A model generated the notes under the pieces. The model was given only the letters and a program-made list of their open reading frames with translations, was not told the DNA's origin and made no database searches. The translations under genes were made by a program, and so were the position numbers. 64,000 bases of DNA from Firmicutes bacterium AM55-24TS (GTDB lineage Bacteria > Bacillota > Clostridia > UBA1381), in contig QTVU01000007.1 in assembly GCA_003460745.1 (NCBI GenBank), forward strand, positions 28,197-92,196, written 5' to 3'. This document shows, piece after piece, positions 17,291 to 27,032 of the stretch (position 1 is the first letter of the stretch; every line of letters starts with the position of its first letter).

Positions 17291-19874
17291 AGGTTTTCTC
17301 CTTTCGTGTGTTCGGCACTTCGCCCTCATCGGGTTCGCCGCCGACAATTTCGTTTTCTCGCTTATCCATATTGAGCAAGATATTCAGCTCGTCCAAGCGG
17401 GCAAGCTTTGTCTTTAGTTCTTCCTCTTGGATAAACGGTTTTTGGACTTCTTTCTTTGCGGTTTCCAACTGATTTGTGGTGTTCTCAAGGTCATTTTCCG
17501 CAAGCGACAAGCTCTCGGCAAATCTCTCAATGCCGTTATCAAGACGGATAATATTGCCGTGTGCGTCATCACCGAGAGGAACATTTCTGCTTGTCGCACC
17601 TTTCAGTCGAACCTCATAATTTCGCTCTGCGGTATTAAAAAGCAGTTCCGTTTCAAACCCTCGGTACTTGCCGAGAGGAATAGGGTCGGGGCTGTTCATC
17701 TGCTTGCAGGCTTCAATGATTGCTTTACCGGCGTCGGCTTTTTCGGAATAAAAAACACCCTTAACCTCCATACCGACAAATCGGTCGTCCGTTGGTTTCG
17801 GGTGCTGTTTCGCAGTTTCTACATCTTGCTTCAATCCTTCAATACGGTTTTCCAAAGCTGTAATTCGCTGCGGATAATATTTGATTATCTTATCTTCCAA
17901 AGCGTATTTTTCAGATAGAAAGTTGGATTTTAAGAGCTTCAGCTTTTGAACTTGAATGTCCAAATCCATCTTCTCCTTAATATACGGGTTGCCGGTGGCA
18001 AGCATTTTAATCTCTGCATAGGAAAGGGCGGTTTCATCAATATCCTCGGCAGAACGCACCGGGGATTTGCTCGTCATAATCTGACTGGCGAACTTTTGCT
18101 TTCCCTCTACAAGCTGATAGAGATATGCGTCAAAGGTCTGCTCCGTTACATAGCGGTAAATATCTACATCAGGATTTGAGTTACCCTGACGGATAATTCG
18201 ACCGGAACGCTGCTCCAAGTCTGACGGTCTCCACGGGCAATCCACATCGTGAAGTGCGATAAGTCTGTCCTGAACATTCGTGCCGGCTCCCATCTTTTGC
18301 GTAGAGCCGAGAAGCACTCTGACCTCGCCTTTACGGGTCTTTTGGAACAGTTCTTTTTTCTTCACATCGGTATCTGCTTCGTGGATAAAGCGGACTTCGC
18401 TTTCGGGGACACCACGCTCTATGAGCTTCTTTCTGATGTCGTTATATACCGAGAATGTTCCGTCATTCTTTGGAGTTGAGAGGTCGCAGAACACAAGCTG
18501 TGCCGATTTTTTATCGGCTGTTTCCTCCCAAATACGGTAGATGTTATCGACGCAGGCGTTGATTTTACTGCCCTCAAAATCAGGCAGCATATCGTTAAGC
18601 ATACGCTGGTCAAGTGCTAACTTCCTGCCGTCGTTTGTAATTTTAAGCATATTATCTACACTCGAATCTACACCGCCGCCACGGACTTTCTCGGCTCGTT
18701 CCGCAAGGGAAGCAACCATCTCTTTCTGCATTTCCGAAGGCTTGACCGCAACATTGTGGAAGTGTGCTTCCGGCACAGGCAGTTCCAGCATATCCGCCGT
18801 CTTGATGTCGGCGACCTCCTTAAACATCGCCATAAGCTCCGGTAGGTTGTAGAATTTCGCAAAGCGGGTTTTCGCTCTGTAACCCGTTCCCTCCGGGGTA
18901 AGCTCAACGGCTGTTACAGTCTCTCCAAAGGTACTTGCCCACGAGTCGAAGTGCTGCAAGTTGTTTTTGACAAGCGTGTTGTACTGCAAGTATCGCTGAA
19001 TGGTATATAGCTCCACCATACTGTTTGAGATAGGAGTACCGGTTGCAAATACCGTTCCTCGACCGCCTGTAAGCTCGTCAAGGTATCGGCACTTCATAAA
19101 CAGGTCGGAGGATTTCTGTGCTTCCGTTTGAGCGATACCGCCCACATTACGCATTTTGGTGTAAAGATAGAGGTTCTTGTAATAATGACTCTCGTCAATA
19201 AAAAGCCTGTCCACACCGAGTTCTTCAAAGGTAACAACATCGTCCTTTCGGCTTTGGTCGTTGAGCTTTTCCAGCTTTTGTTTCACGGACTTTTTAGACT
19301 TTTCAAGCTGTTTAATGGAGAAGTTTTCTCCACGGTTTCGCTTCAAATCCATAATACCGTCTGTCAGTTCTTCAAGCTGCTGCTCAAGAATTGCCCTCTG
19401 TCTTTCAATGGACATCGGGATTTTCTCAAACTGAGAATGACCGATGATTACGGCGTCATAATCTCCCGTGGCAATTCGACCGCAGAACTTTTTGCGGTTC
19501 TTTGTCTCAAAATCTCGCTTTGTCGCTACGAGAATATTCGCCGCCGGATAGAGTTGTAAGAACTCCGCCGCCCATTGCTCGGTTAAGTGATTTGGCACTA
19601 CGAACAGCGACTTATTGCAAAGTCCCAGTCGTTTGGACTCCATAGCGGCGGCTACCATTTCAAAGGTCTTGCCCGCACCGACTGCGTGTGCTAACAGCGT
19701 ATTACCGCCGTACAGAATGTGTGCAACCGCATTTTTCTGATGTTCACGGAGTTCGATTTCCGGGTTCATACCGTTGAAAACAATGTGGCTTCCGTCGTAC
19801 TCACGGGGTCTTATACTGTTGAACTTTTCGTTATACATCTTCGTGAGTTTTTCTCGGCGGGCAGGGTCAGCCAT
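17280..19874 (-). CDS. SNF2-type DEAD/DEAH helicase, C-terminal part of a split methylase-helicase
   Basis: An 864-residue superfamily 2 helicase module. Visible motifs are HAVGAGKT (motif I, residues 63-70), FIDESHYYKN (motif II, about 226), FATGTPISNS (motif III, about 278) and QRSGRIIRQGN (motif VI, about 556). In relatives this module is fused behind a DNA methylase. Here the frame changes exactly at the joint: the upstream protein reads FQDWIW and then leaves the frame, while this one picks up at ADPARREKL. The ATG at 19874 has AGGA six bases upstream, so coupled re-initiation is possible. A one-base indel is the other explanation. Confidence 0.85.
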   Translation of the reverse strand: MADPARREKLTKMYNEKFNSIRPREYDGSHIVFNGMNPEIELREHQKNAVAHILYGGNTLLAHAVGAGKTFEMVAAAMESKRLGLCNKSLFVVPNHLTEQWAAEFLQLYPAANILVATKRDFETKNRKKFCGRIATGDYDAVIIGHSQFEKIPMSIERQRAILEQQLEELTDGIMDLKRNRGENFSIKQLEKSKKSVKQKLEKLNDQSRKDDVVTFEELGVDRLFIDESHYYKNLYLYTKMRNVGGIAQTEAQKSSDLFMKCRYLDELTGGRGTVFATGTPISNSMVELYTIQRYLQYNTLVKNNLQHFDSWASTFGETVTAVELTPEGTGYRAKTRFAKFYNLPELMAMFKEVADIKTADMLELPVPEAHFHNVAVKPSEMQKEMVASLAERAEKVRGGGVDSSVDNMLKITNDGRKLALDQRMLNDMLPDFEGSKINACVDNIYRIWEETADKKSAQLVFCDLSTPKNDGTFSVYNDIRKKLIERGVPESEVRFIHEADTDVKKKELFQKTRKGEVRVLLGSTQKMGAGTNVQDRLIALHDVDCPWRPSDLEQRSGRIIRQGNSNPDVDIYRYVTEQTFDAYLYQLVEGKQKFASQIMTSKSPVRSAEDIDETALSYAEIKMLATGNPYIKEKMDLDIQVQKLKLLKSNFLSEKYALEDKIIKYYPQRITALENRIEGLKQDVETAKQHPKPTDDRFVGMEVKGVFYSEKADAGKAIIEACKQMNSPDPIPLGKYRGFETELLFNTAERNYEVRLKGATSRNVPLGDDAHGNIIRLDNGIERFAESLSLAENDLENTTNQLETAKKEVQKPFIQEEELKTKLARLDELNILLNMDKRENEIVGGEPDEGEVPNTRKEKTYER

Positions 19875-22800
19875 ATCCAGTCCTGAAAGCCCTGCTTTAT
19901 GAGTTCCTGCTTTGCCTGTGCGATTGCCGTCTCTTTTTTATTGAGAACGGCTTTCTTTCTGCCTTCCTCATCTTCGATATAGTCAAAGATTCGGACATCT
20001 TTCAGGTTCAGTGTTTCCTCAATTATCTTATATGCGTTGATGCGGGAAGTACCGTATGTGCTGTACGCTTTTACATTGGAACGGTCGTAGCTCTTTCCCT
20101 CAATGTTCCATTCGCCGGTAAACTGAGAGTAGTGAACCTTGATATTCCATTGTGCATAGCGTGGGGTGTCGAGAAACTCAAACATAAACTGTTGGAATAT
20201 TTCGGGCGGTATCCAAGTCGCACCGAGCCTTACGGAAATCTCGCTTGCCGTCAAATCCTTTGGCTGCACCTTTTCAAGTGCCTGCACATTGACGGTGTAA
20301 TCTTCGGGATACAGTGCCGCAGACCTTTTGGCTGTCGCCAGCTTCTCACGAACATTGCCCGACAGATATTCGTCTGCCATCAGATACTTCGGCTCATAGG
20401 AATTACCGTACTCATAAAGGGGATTTAAGAAGATTACACCCTTTAAGTCAGCGAATAATTCCTCCTCACTTTTGCCGGACAACTCCATCATATATTCCAT
20501 ATCAATGGCTGCTTTTTCGCCCATAGAGACAGCGAGAGCCTCGTCTGCGGTGTCAACCTCCGTTACCGGCTTGTGCGGTTTAATCGTCCTTTTGAAGAAC
20601 ATATCCGCCTTGCGTTCCAGTTCGCCATCTTCATTGATAACCTCAAGAGCGGAGAGCAGAGCATAGGAGCTGTCGTCGGAAAAGGCAGAAGTATTGGCAC
20701 GGCTGTTAATCAGTCCGTACTTCTTTGTAAAGCTGTCATACAGTGTGTTCAGCTTATCCTGTGCCTGTTTGATTTCGCTGTCCGGGTAATCCTCGGTTTG
20801 CAGTTCAATCAAGTTACGGACGCAATCTCTTATCCCAATCATACCCTTAATGCGGTTCTCAGCGGTTGCAGATACCTCCACCGGGGACATACGGGAGTTC
20901 TCACGGAAATAGATTTTATCGTCTAAAACAGTGTAAGAGAAGTTCCTTACCATAGGGTCTGCCGGGATAGAATTATCTTCTTCCTCCAGTTCGTCGGCAA
21001 CCTCGTATTCGGAGATTTCTCCGTGAATGTTTGAGACTGCTTCGTTCAAAAGCTCCGAAAGGTCGGCATTTTCAAACGGTTCACAGGTTGCTTCCGGTCC
21101 GAAGCGACCGCTTACCATTTTCATTTCGCCGAGTATCATTTCCGGGTGCTGAACAAAATATGAGTTCATCCTTATACCGTTTTCGTCGGTGTCAAGATGA
21201 ACCCAATCCGGCTCAATATCTATGAGTCTGTCTCGCTTTTGCAGAAACAGAATATCGGATACGACCTCTGTCCCGGCATTACCTTTGAAGGTGTCGTTCG
21301 GAAGTCTGATTGCTCCGAGAAGCTCCGCCCTCTGTGCGATATATTTACGCACATTGGAGTTTTCCTTGTCCATAGTTCCTTTGCTTGTCACAAGAGCCAT
21401 CACACCGCCGGGGCGTAACTTATCAAGCGATTTTGCAAAGAAATAATCGTGGATTAAGAAATTGTACTTGTCGTATCGTTTATCGGAGACTTTGAAATCT
21501 CCGAAAGGCACATTGCCGATAATGCCGTCAAAGAAGCTGTCGGGGACATTTACTTCCTCAAAGCCCTGTGCCGCAATGGAAGATTTCTGATAAAGCTGCT
21601 GAGCGATACCGGCTGAAATGGTATCAAGCTCAACACCGTAAACCTTTGCGTTTTCCATTGACTTGGGCAGCATACCGATGAAATTACCGATACCGCAGGA
21701 CGGCTCAAGCAGGTTGCCCTCCTGAAATCCCATCTGTTCCAACACCTTGTAAATGGCGGTAGATACTTCGGGCGGAGTGTAAAATGCAGTCAGTGTGCTT
21801 TCTCTTGCCGACGCATATTCCTCCGGCGTCAGGATGTTTTTCAGCATTGCATACTCTGTATGCCAAGCTCCTGCTCGTTCGTCGAAGGCTTCGGGAATAC
21901 CGCCCCAACCGACATATCTCGACAAGATTTTCTGCTCGTCAGGTGTTGCAAAACGGTTTTCGTTTTGACAATCTCTCAGGACTTTTATTGCTGCATAGTT
22001 TCGGTGGAAGCGTTCTTTCTTGTTCACTTCTTCAACCTGATTATTGGCAAGGTCAAAGTTGTGTCGTTCGGACATAGGAATATCCGGGTGGAGGTCAAAG
22101 CTCTTTACTTTTGACTTTTTCTTTTGCTCCCAAGCGGGGACAATCGGTTCAGGCTCTTTGTCGTAACCGTTGCCGATACGAACACCCTCGTTATACATTT
22201 CCTCATCGCTGTCAAAACCGTTTTGAGTAGCAACGATTTCTCTGTAATCCTCAATCGGTACATTCCCGATATTTGTTGCCACCATATCAGCTCTTTCAGT
22301 GTTTTCAATAAGAGCTTCCATTGTGGCAGAGGTACAGTCGGTCAAATCCGGTGTCCTGTGAAATTCTCGGTCTGCGTCCACAAACCATTCCGTACCTACA
22401 TCGGCAAGCTCCTGATTTGCAATGCTACCGAGATAATCAAAGAAATCCTCTGCCGAGTCATACTCCCGTGCGACTTGCTGTATCTCGTCAAAAGAAAGAG
22501 TATTTGTAACATACTGACCTCCGGCATTGCTGTCGGGGTTATAGTACATCCAAGTTACACTTTCATTGTCCCGGTCAATAAAGAAGGCGTCGTCATAACC
22601 GGTTTTCGGACTGAAATCCGGTACGGTTTCAGTATCGTTTTGAGCTTTATTTTCGCCTGTAACGGTTTTTTCTTCCGCCGGTAATACACTGACCTTCAAG
22701 TGGTCGTTCATCGGATTTTCACGCACTTTGCGGTCAAATTCTTCCCTTGAAAGTTCCTTGTTGAATAAGGGCATATCGAAGTCATAGAGCATTACACGGT

Positions 22801-24943
22801 TTTCATCAAAGGACAAAATCTCATACTGAGAAGCCCCAATATACACGCTGTCGCCGAGATGATATTCATACTGCGCTTCCGGCTCGTCCTCTTTGTTTTC
22901 AGGTTCAGGCGGTGCGGTAGAAAGTATCTCACGGTTTTTTCTCTGCTCTGCAAGCTCGGCTCGCCGTTCTTCCTGCTTTTCAAGCCATTCAGGGTACTTT
23001 TCTTTTTCCTTTGGGTTTAGGTATCTGTCCATACGGATAAGGTCTCCGATACGCTTTTCCACCTGAGACCAAGAAAGAGTAATGTGCGGCTTGTCGCTTC
23101 CGATACCTTTTGAAATTGTGATACCTTTTCCGTCGTGCTGTTCGTCAATGCCTGCACCGATGATGACCGGATAAGAGCCGCCCCAACCGTATTCGTTTTT
23201 CAAGAAGTCGGCGTTCTCTTTTGCGGAAATGCTCTTTTCAAACTGCTCATAGATACGCATTTTACCCTCGGAAACTCCGCTTCCACGGGTCAATACAGCG
23301 TCTATGATTTCCTGAGAAAAAGTAAAGGCAGAGGTTTTTTGTTCCTCTGCCTGATTTCCCATAATGAGAGTCAACTGACCGTCCATAGACGGAATCGGTT
23401 TCATTGTATCGGTCAATTCTCCCAAAAGTCTCATTGCTTCAAAATGCTGTGCGATAACGCCCCAGTCGTAGAAACTCTGAGCGGTTCTGTTTTCGTATTC
23501 ACCCTCCCACAAGTGGAGGACATTCTGAAATGTTTTGTATCCCACAAGCCTGCCGTCGTTTAAGGTAAGCCGGGTGTAGTCGTTATTGAAGATACCCTTG
23601 ATATATTCGGTACGGGTCGCATTGTCCGTATTTCTCTCATAGAAGTCTTTGATTTCTTCCTTTGAAGCGGACAAATGCGGGGTAGTACCGAGTATCTCTC
23701 GGATAGTATCATCGCCACCGAAAAACGGCAGGCTCTTGTCCTCGTGGTTTCTGTCGTAATACTCTAAGCGAATATTACCTGATTCTTCACGATTTCCTGT
23801 GCCGAGTTCCTGATGTTGTTCATCAGGCGAACCCACTTCATCATATCTTCCGCTTTCATCTGCTCCGTCAGCCCGGCTTTCTGTGCCATCTGCTTCACGA
23901 GAGTTTCCTCCAGTTCGCTGGCTCTCTGCTGAACCTCCGCCAAGTGACTGTTCAGAATCCCTTTCGTCAGAAGATTGTAGTACAGGATTTTGTGATGTTC
24001 CTTCAGATAAGTTCTCCTCATCTGCGACCATCTGCCGAGAGTCACTTCCGTCTGCTCCGGCAGTTTCAGGTTCGGAAGATTGTAATCTCCCACCATCGTG
24101 TATGTGATTTCGCTCATCGCTTTGACTCCTTTCGTCTTTGATGTCTTTATTGTATTCGGATTGCTCCTGTTCATCAATTATGCGATTTTCCTTGCTGAGC
24201 GTGCTGATTGTTCTGCTGACAGGGAGCAACGCCATTTCTGCAATGTCGCTTGTAGCAATACCCACCGCATTGAGAACTTCCTGTGAATTAAAACTTGAAA
24301 TACCGGCAAAGTCATCGGGAGAATAGACCTTGTCTGCGTTCAGTCCCAATCGTGCCATAACCATATATGATACGCTGTTTCTGACAAGCTCCAAATACAA
24401 GGCATTTGCTTCGTCGGCAGACAAATACTCAATATCGCTTCCTGCACCCAAACTCATAAAGTCGGAGATATAGTCTGCGATGTTATCCTCAACGGCATTG
24501 GCAATGCTCTCTTTGACGACATTTTCAATACTCGTTGTATCGTTTACCGCACCGAAAGTATTTTCAAGTGTTTCAATAACTTCTGCTTCATATTCGGGTC
24601 TCATCTCCCAAATCGGAACAGGGCGGGAATGTCGACTTTCGTGGGTGTCCGATATATCAAAGTAATGAATCAGCCTTTGACGGCTTCTGTCTGTGTCCTC
24701 AAATACGGCAATACCCTTTGCTCCTCGGTTTACCCAGCGACCGAAAGTACCGTTCCATCGTTCGATTTCAAGCACGGCTGTTGCGTCGGGTCTTTGGGCA
24801 TAAATGAGAAGCTGTTCATCAAATCGGAGCCTGAAATTTCTGCCTGCTGTTTTCAGAAACGATTGCCAGTTTACCGGATTGTCTGTAACTGCAAAACAGG
24901 TTCTTTCATACAGCTCTGAAATCAGGTCAAATTTTCTTGCCAC
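19811..24943 (-). CDS. ArdC-like/N6-adenine DNA methylase, N-terminal part of a split methylase-helicase
   Basis: This 1710-residue protein starts at a GTG after AAGGAGGTG. Residues 1-130 resemble the ArdC-like N-terminus of large polyvalent proteins (PVNWQSFLKTAGRNF...LLIYAQRPDATAVLE). Residues about 265-400 are a low-complexity Glu/Ser/Gly/Asp linker that also encodes tnpV in another frame. The methylase core has NLLEPSCGIGNF (AdoMet motif, about 1078) and a catalytic-motif variant NVPFG (about 1146). It ends in an out-of-frame tail (LTLPAEKNSRRC...) 64 nt inside the helicase gene. Such proteins are thought to protect or remodel element DNA during entry. Confidence 0.85.
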   Translation of the reverse strand: MARKFDLISELYERTCFAVTDNPVNWQSFLKTAGRNFRLRFDEQLLIYAQRPDATAVLEIERWNGTFGRWVNRGAKGIAVFEDTDRSRQRLIHYFDISDTHESRHSRPVPIWEMRPEYEAEVIETLENTFGAVNDTTSIENVVKESIANAVEDNIADYISDFMSLGAGSDIEYLSADEANALYLELVRNSVSYMVMARLGLNADKVYSPDDFAGISSFNSQEVLNAVGIATSDIAEMALLPVSRTISTLSKENRIIDEQEQSEYNKDIKDERSQSDERNHIHDGGRLQSSEPETAGADGSDSRQMVADEENLSEGTSQNPVLQSSDERDSEQSLGGGSAESQRTGGNSREADGTESRADGADESGRYDEVGSPDEQHQELGTGNREESGNIRLEYYDRNHEDKSLPFFGGDDTIREILGTTPHLSASKEEIKDFYERNTDNATRTEYIKGIFNNDYTRLTLNDGRLVGYKTFQNVLHLWEGEYENRTAQSFYDWGVIAQHFEAMRLLGELTDTMKPIPSMDGQLTLIMGNQAEEQKTSAFTFSQEIIDAVLTRGSGVSEGKMRIYEQFEKSISAKENADFLKNEYGWGGSYPVIIGAGIDEQHDGKGITISKGIGSDKPHITLSWSQVEKRIGDLIRMDRYLNPKEKEKYPEWLEKQEERRAELAEQRKNREILSTAPPEPENKEDEPEAQYEYHLGDSVYIGASQYEILSFDENRVMLYDFDMPLFNKELSREEFDRKVRENPMNDHLKVSVLPAEEKTVTGENKAQNDTETVPDFSPKTGYDDAFFIDRDNESVTWMYYNPDSNAGGQYVTNTLSFDEIQQVAREYDSAEDFFDYLGSIANQELADVGTEWFVDADREFHRTPDLTDCTSATMEALIENTERADMVATNIGNVPIEDYREIVATQNGFDSDEEMYNEGVRIGNGYDKEPEPIVPAWEQKKKSKVKSFDLHPDIPMSERHNFDLANNQVEEVNKKERFHRNYAAIKVLRDCQNENRFATPDEQKILSRYVGWGGIPEAFDERAGAWHTEYAMLKNILTPEEYASARESTLTAFYTPPEVSTAIYKVLEQMGFQEGNLLEPSCGIGNFIGMLPKSMENAKVYGVELDTISAGIAQQLYQKSSIAAQGFEEVNVPDSFFDGIIGNVPFGDFKVSDKRYDKYNFLIHDYFFAKSLDKLRPGGVMALVTSKGTMDKENSNVRKYIAQRAELLGAIRLPNDTFKGNAGTEVVSDILFLQKRDRLIDIEPDWVHLDTDENGIRMNSYFVQHPEMILGEMKMVSGRFGPEATCEPFENADLSELLNEAVSNIHGEISEYEVADELEEEDNSIPADPMVRNFSYTVLDDKIYFRENSRMSPVEVSATAENRIKGMIGIRDCVRNLIELQTEDYPDSEIKQAQDKLNTLYDSFTKKYGLINSRANTSAFSDDSSYALLSALEVINEDGELERKADMFFKRTIKPHKPVTEVDTADEALAVSMGEKAAIDMEYMMELSGKSEEELFADLKGVIFLNPLYEYGNSYEPKYLMADEYLSGNVREKLATAKRSAALYPEDYTVNVQALEKVQPKDLTASEISVRLGATWIPPEIFQQFMFEFLDTPRYAQWNIKVHYSQFTGEWNIEGKSYDRSNVKAYSTYGTSRINAYKIIEETLNLKDVRIFDYIEDEEGRKKAVLNKKETAIAQAKQELIKQGFQDWIWLTLPAEKNSRRCITKSSTV
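23764..24117 (-). CDS. tnpV: TnpV family protein, overprinted in an alternative frame
   Basis: A 117-residue protein is read in a second frame on the same strand wholly inside the methylase gene, opposite its residues 276-393. It has GAAAGGAG eight bases before the ATG. The sequence (TYTMVGDYNLPNLKLPEQTE, MRRTYLKEHHKILYYNLL, MKWVRLMNNIRNSAQEIV) matches the TnpV family of element-encoded proteins as I remember it. It has normal protein composition, whereas the host frame here is an unusual Glu/Ser/Gly/Asp-rich linker, as expected if the linker is constrained by tnpV. The role of TnpV is unknown. Confidence 0.75.
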   Translation of the reverse strand: MSEITYTMVGDYNLPNLKLPEQTEVTLGRWSQMRRTYLKEHHKILYYNLLTKGILNSHLAEVQQRASELEETLVKQMAQKAGLTEQMKAEDMMKWVRLMNNIRNSAQEIVKNQVIFA

Positions 24944-24958
24944 CTCGTCTGCACCTCC

Positions 24959-25642
24959 TTATCGTGTTTTTTCTTTGTCCTTTGCGGATTTCGTGTTTTC
25001 TTTTGCGGCTGGTTCTACGGTATGACCGTTTCTCTCGCAAAGCTCGGCAAATTCGCAGATATGGTAGAGATTTGTGCCGACCTCCAAATGGTAGTCGTCG
25101 ATATATCTGCAAGTTCTCTCCATTGTTTTGCCGTCGCCGAGCTTGATTGAGATTTTTTCTCCGTCCGCAATGCGAAACTGCTCCTGATAGTGCGGGTTGA
25201 TAAATCGGATACCTCGCTCAGCGTTTTTCAAGTGGGCATTTAGCCACTCTTTCTGATAGCAATAGCAGTACAGATTGTACTCGCCCCTGTTGGGGTTAAA
25301 TCTCATAAGATAGCTGTACTTTCCCGTATCAAGACGGATGCCGTAGTGGTTGCAGTCATCATTAAAGGAGCTGTCGGGAGTGGAATAACAGTAAGAGGAC
25401 ATAGCCTTTCTGCCGGACAAAACATCGCCGTCACGCAATCCGTTTATGACTTCATCAAATTCAGCCTTAAATTCATCGGTTTTCAAGTCTTTTCTGAAAT
25501 CGTTCCAAGTCGTCCAAAACTCGTTCCCGTTAGAACCGAAGTCGGCTCTCAAATATCCGATAAGACCGGTCTGCATAGAGAGCTGCTGACTTTGGCTGAA
25601 GGTGTATTTACGCTCTGCTTCGGTCAATACTCTGTAATCCAT
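24959..25642 (-). CDS. Conserved ICE hypothetical protein
   Basis: A 227-residue soluble protein rich in Tyr and Cys (YSYLMRFNPNRGEYNLYCYCYQKEW). It ends in a Lys/Glu tail. I recognise it only as one of the proteins of unknown role that ride next to the methylase-helicase in such ICEs; it may belong to the large-polyvalent-protein-associated domains. I chose the ATG in AAAATGGATTAC, since the GTG and ATG before it sit on the GAGGTG ribosome site. Confidence 0.72.
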   Translation of the reverse strand: MDYRVLTEAERKYTFSQSQQLSMQTGLIGYLRADFGSNGNEFWTTWNDFRKDLKTDEFKAEFDEVINGLRDGDVLSGRKAMSSYCYSTPDSSFNDDCNHYGIRLDTGKYSYLMRFNPNRGEYNLYCYCYQKEWLNAHLKNAERGIRFINPHYQEQFRIADGEKISIKLGDGKTMERTCRYIDDYHLEVGTNLYHICEFAELCERNGHTVEPAAKENTKSAKDKEKTR

Positions 25643-25647
25643 TTTCA

Positions 25648-26205
25648 TCACCTCGCTTGTTCGTTTGTTTGTCTTTGCTTTGGAATAGGAAAACCATAAA
25701 CTCCGGCAATGTCATCGCCGAGCCTTTTGGTAACTCGTGTGATGTCGGCTCTTGTGGCTTTTCCGTTATAGATTTTATCTTGCAGATTTTCAATCTGCGT
25801 ATCGGTAACACCGTCTTTGAATACACGGTAAAGATAATGGTTTGTACCGTCGTGATGAACGGCGTCGGCACGAAGGTCGCCGTACTTATCCACATACCAT
25901 TCGTTGTAATCGGTATCGGAATAAAGGCAGTCCTTAATGTTGCCGGAATCAATCATCTTGTAGCCCGACACTCTGCCGTTCCATCTGCCGAGGTCGCCGA
26001 TAACAATAATCGGCTGTGAAAGCTGAATATTGAGATTTACTCGTTCATCATAAAGATTTTCGGCATTGGATTTTACCATAATGTCGTAAAGCTCATCATC
26101 GGAATATCCGGGATACAGTTCCTCCAAAGACTCTCGCCAATCATCAAGGTCAAGGCTAATGTCGCTCCAAATGATATGGCGGTCATTCTGTTCCTGCCTG
26201 CTCAT
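25648..26205 (-). CDS. Conserved ICE hypothetical protein
   Basis: A 185-residue acidic protein that begins MSRQEQNDRHIIWSDISLDL after GGGAGGTGGCACTG. It contains IIVIGDLGRWNGRVSGYK and a basic end (KQRQTNEQAR). No known catalytic motif is seen. It overlaps the previous gene by 23 nt and is followed closely by the next, so it belongs to the same transcription unit. Function unknown. Confidence 0.72.
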   Translation of the reverse strand: MSRQEQNDRHIIWSDISLDLDDWRESLEELYPGYSDDELYDIMVKSNAENLYDERVNLNIQLSQPIIVIGDLGRWNGRVSGYKMIDSGNIKDCLYSDTDYNEWYVDKYGDLRADAVHHDGTNHYLYRVFKDGVTDTQIENLQDKIYNGKATRADITRVTKRLGDDIAGVYGFPIPKQRQTNEQAR

Positions 26206-26416
26206 CAGTGCCACCTCCCAAATAAGAGAACAGCTTATTGGCTTTGGTCTGCTTCTGAAACTCGATAATCAGACTCATATCCGGAATAGTGATACCCGGA
26301 ATTTTCAAAATGCTCTCCATGTCGAGCTGCTGCAATTTCTTTTCGGTATTGCAGCCTGCGTCAAACAGTTTCGTCAGAAGCTTTGTCTTTTGCTGAAAAG
26401 TGAAATTTTCCTTCAT
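26183..26416 (-). CDS. Small ICE hypothetical protein
   Basis: A 77-residue protein with AAGGAGGACAAAGCA before the ATG. The fold is probably helical (FQQKTKLLTKLFDAGCNTEKKLQQLDM). The segment ILKIPGITIPDMSLIIEFQ resembles a small helix-hairpin-type region. It overlaps the next gene by 23 nt. Function unknown. Confidence 0.7.
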   Translation of the reverse strand: MKENFTFQQKTKLLTKLFDAGCNTEKKLQQLDMESILKIPGITIPDMSLIIEFQKQTKANKLFSYLGGGTDEQAGTE

Positions 26417-26429
26417 TGCTTTGTCCTCC

Positions 26430-27023
26430 TTATCGTTCTTTGTCTTTATTTCGCTTCTTGTTTGAAAGCTCTTGTGCCTTTTCCTTTGCCCATTCAGGCA
26501 GACGCTCAGGCTTTATTTCGCCCATAACATCCATTCTTTCATATCGGGTTGATTTGCCGGTGTGAAGATTGGTACAAAACACGGCACTTCCACGGCTGTT
26601 TGCCGACGCACCGAAACCACCTGTAACATAGTAGAGCTGTCTGTCGGCTCTCTGAAATTCAGGCTTTAATACCTTGGGGTCAATGGCTATGATTTTGCCG
26701 TTGATGTCTTTGGAATAGTGGTCGGGGATACAGTCGGCTTCTGTTATGAGTGTGATTGGAATATCCAGTTTTTCGACCTGTTCCTTGAAAAGCTCCGCTT
26801 CATTTGCCACACGGCTTCCGAAAAGGTGTACGATTTCGATATAGTCATCGCTTACCATACATTCCGAACACAGTTCAAACAGGTCGTTTCGCTCTGCAAA
26901 GCCGCACATAAATTTATCGCCGTTTGTACTTTGCTCATTGGAAGCCAAGATAACTTCCTTTTCGCCCACATTGACCGAGCAAAGAACAGTGTATTCACCG
27001 ATTTTTCTTTTTCCCTCGTTCAT
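26430..27023 (-). CDS. Conserved ICE hypothetical protein
   Basis: A 197-residue soluble protein (EYTVLCSVNVGEKEVILASN...QLYYVTGGFGASANSRGSAVF) ending in a strongly basic tail (NKKRNKDKER). The pattern YYVTGGFGA...GSAVFCTNL is conserved in ICE proteins of this neighbourhood as I remember them. No enzyme motif is clear. I chose the ATG preceded by GAGGTGTGGAT. Confidence 0.72.
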   Translation of the reverse strand: MNEGKRKIGEYTVLCSVNVGEKEVILASNEQSTNGDKFMCGFAERNDLFELCSECMVSDDYIEIVHLFGSRVANEAELFKEQVEKLDIPITLITEADCIPDHYSKDINGKIIAIDPKVLKPEFQRADRQLYYVTGGFGASANSRGSAVFCTNLHTGKSTRYERMDVMGEIKPERLPEWAKEKAQELSNKKRNKDKER

Positions 27024-27032
27024 ATCCACACC

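Noticed and set aside
19811..19874. Programmed -1 ribosomal frameshift in the methylase-helicase
   Set aside because: No slippery heptamer of the X XXY YYZ type is present at the joint; indel or re-initiation fits better.
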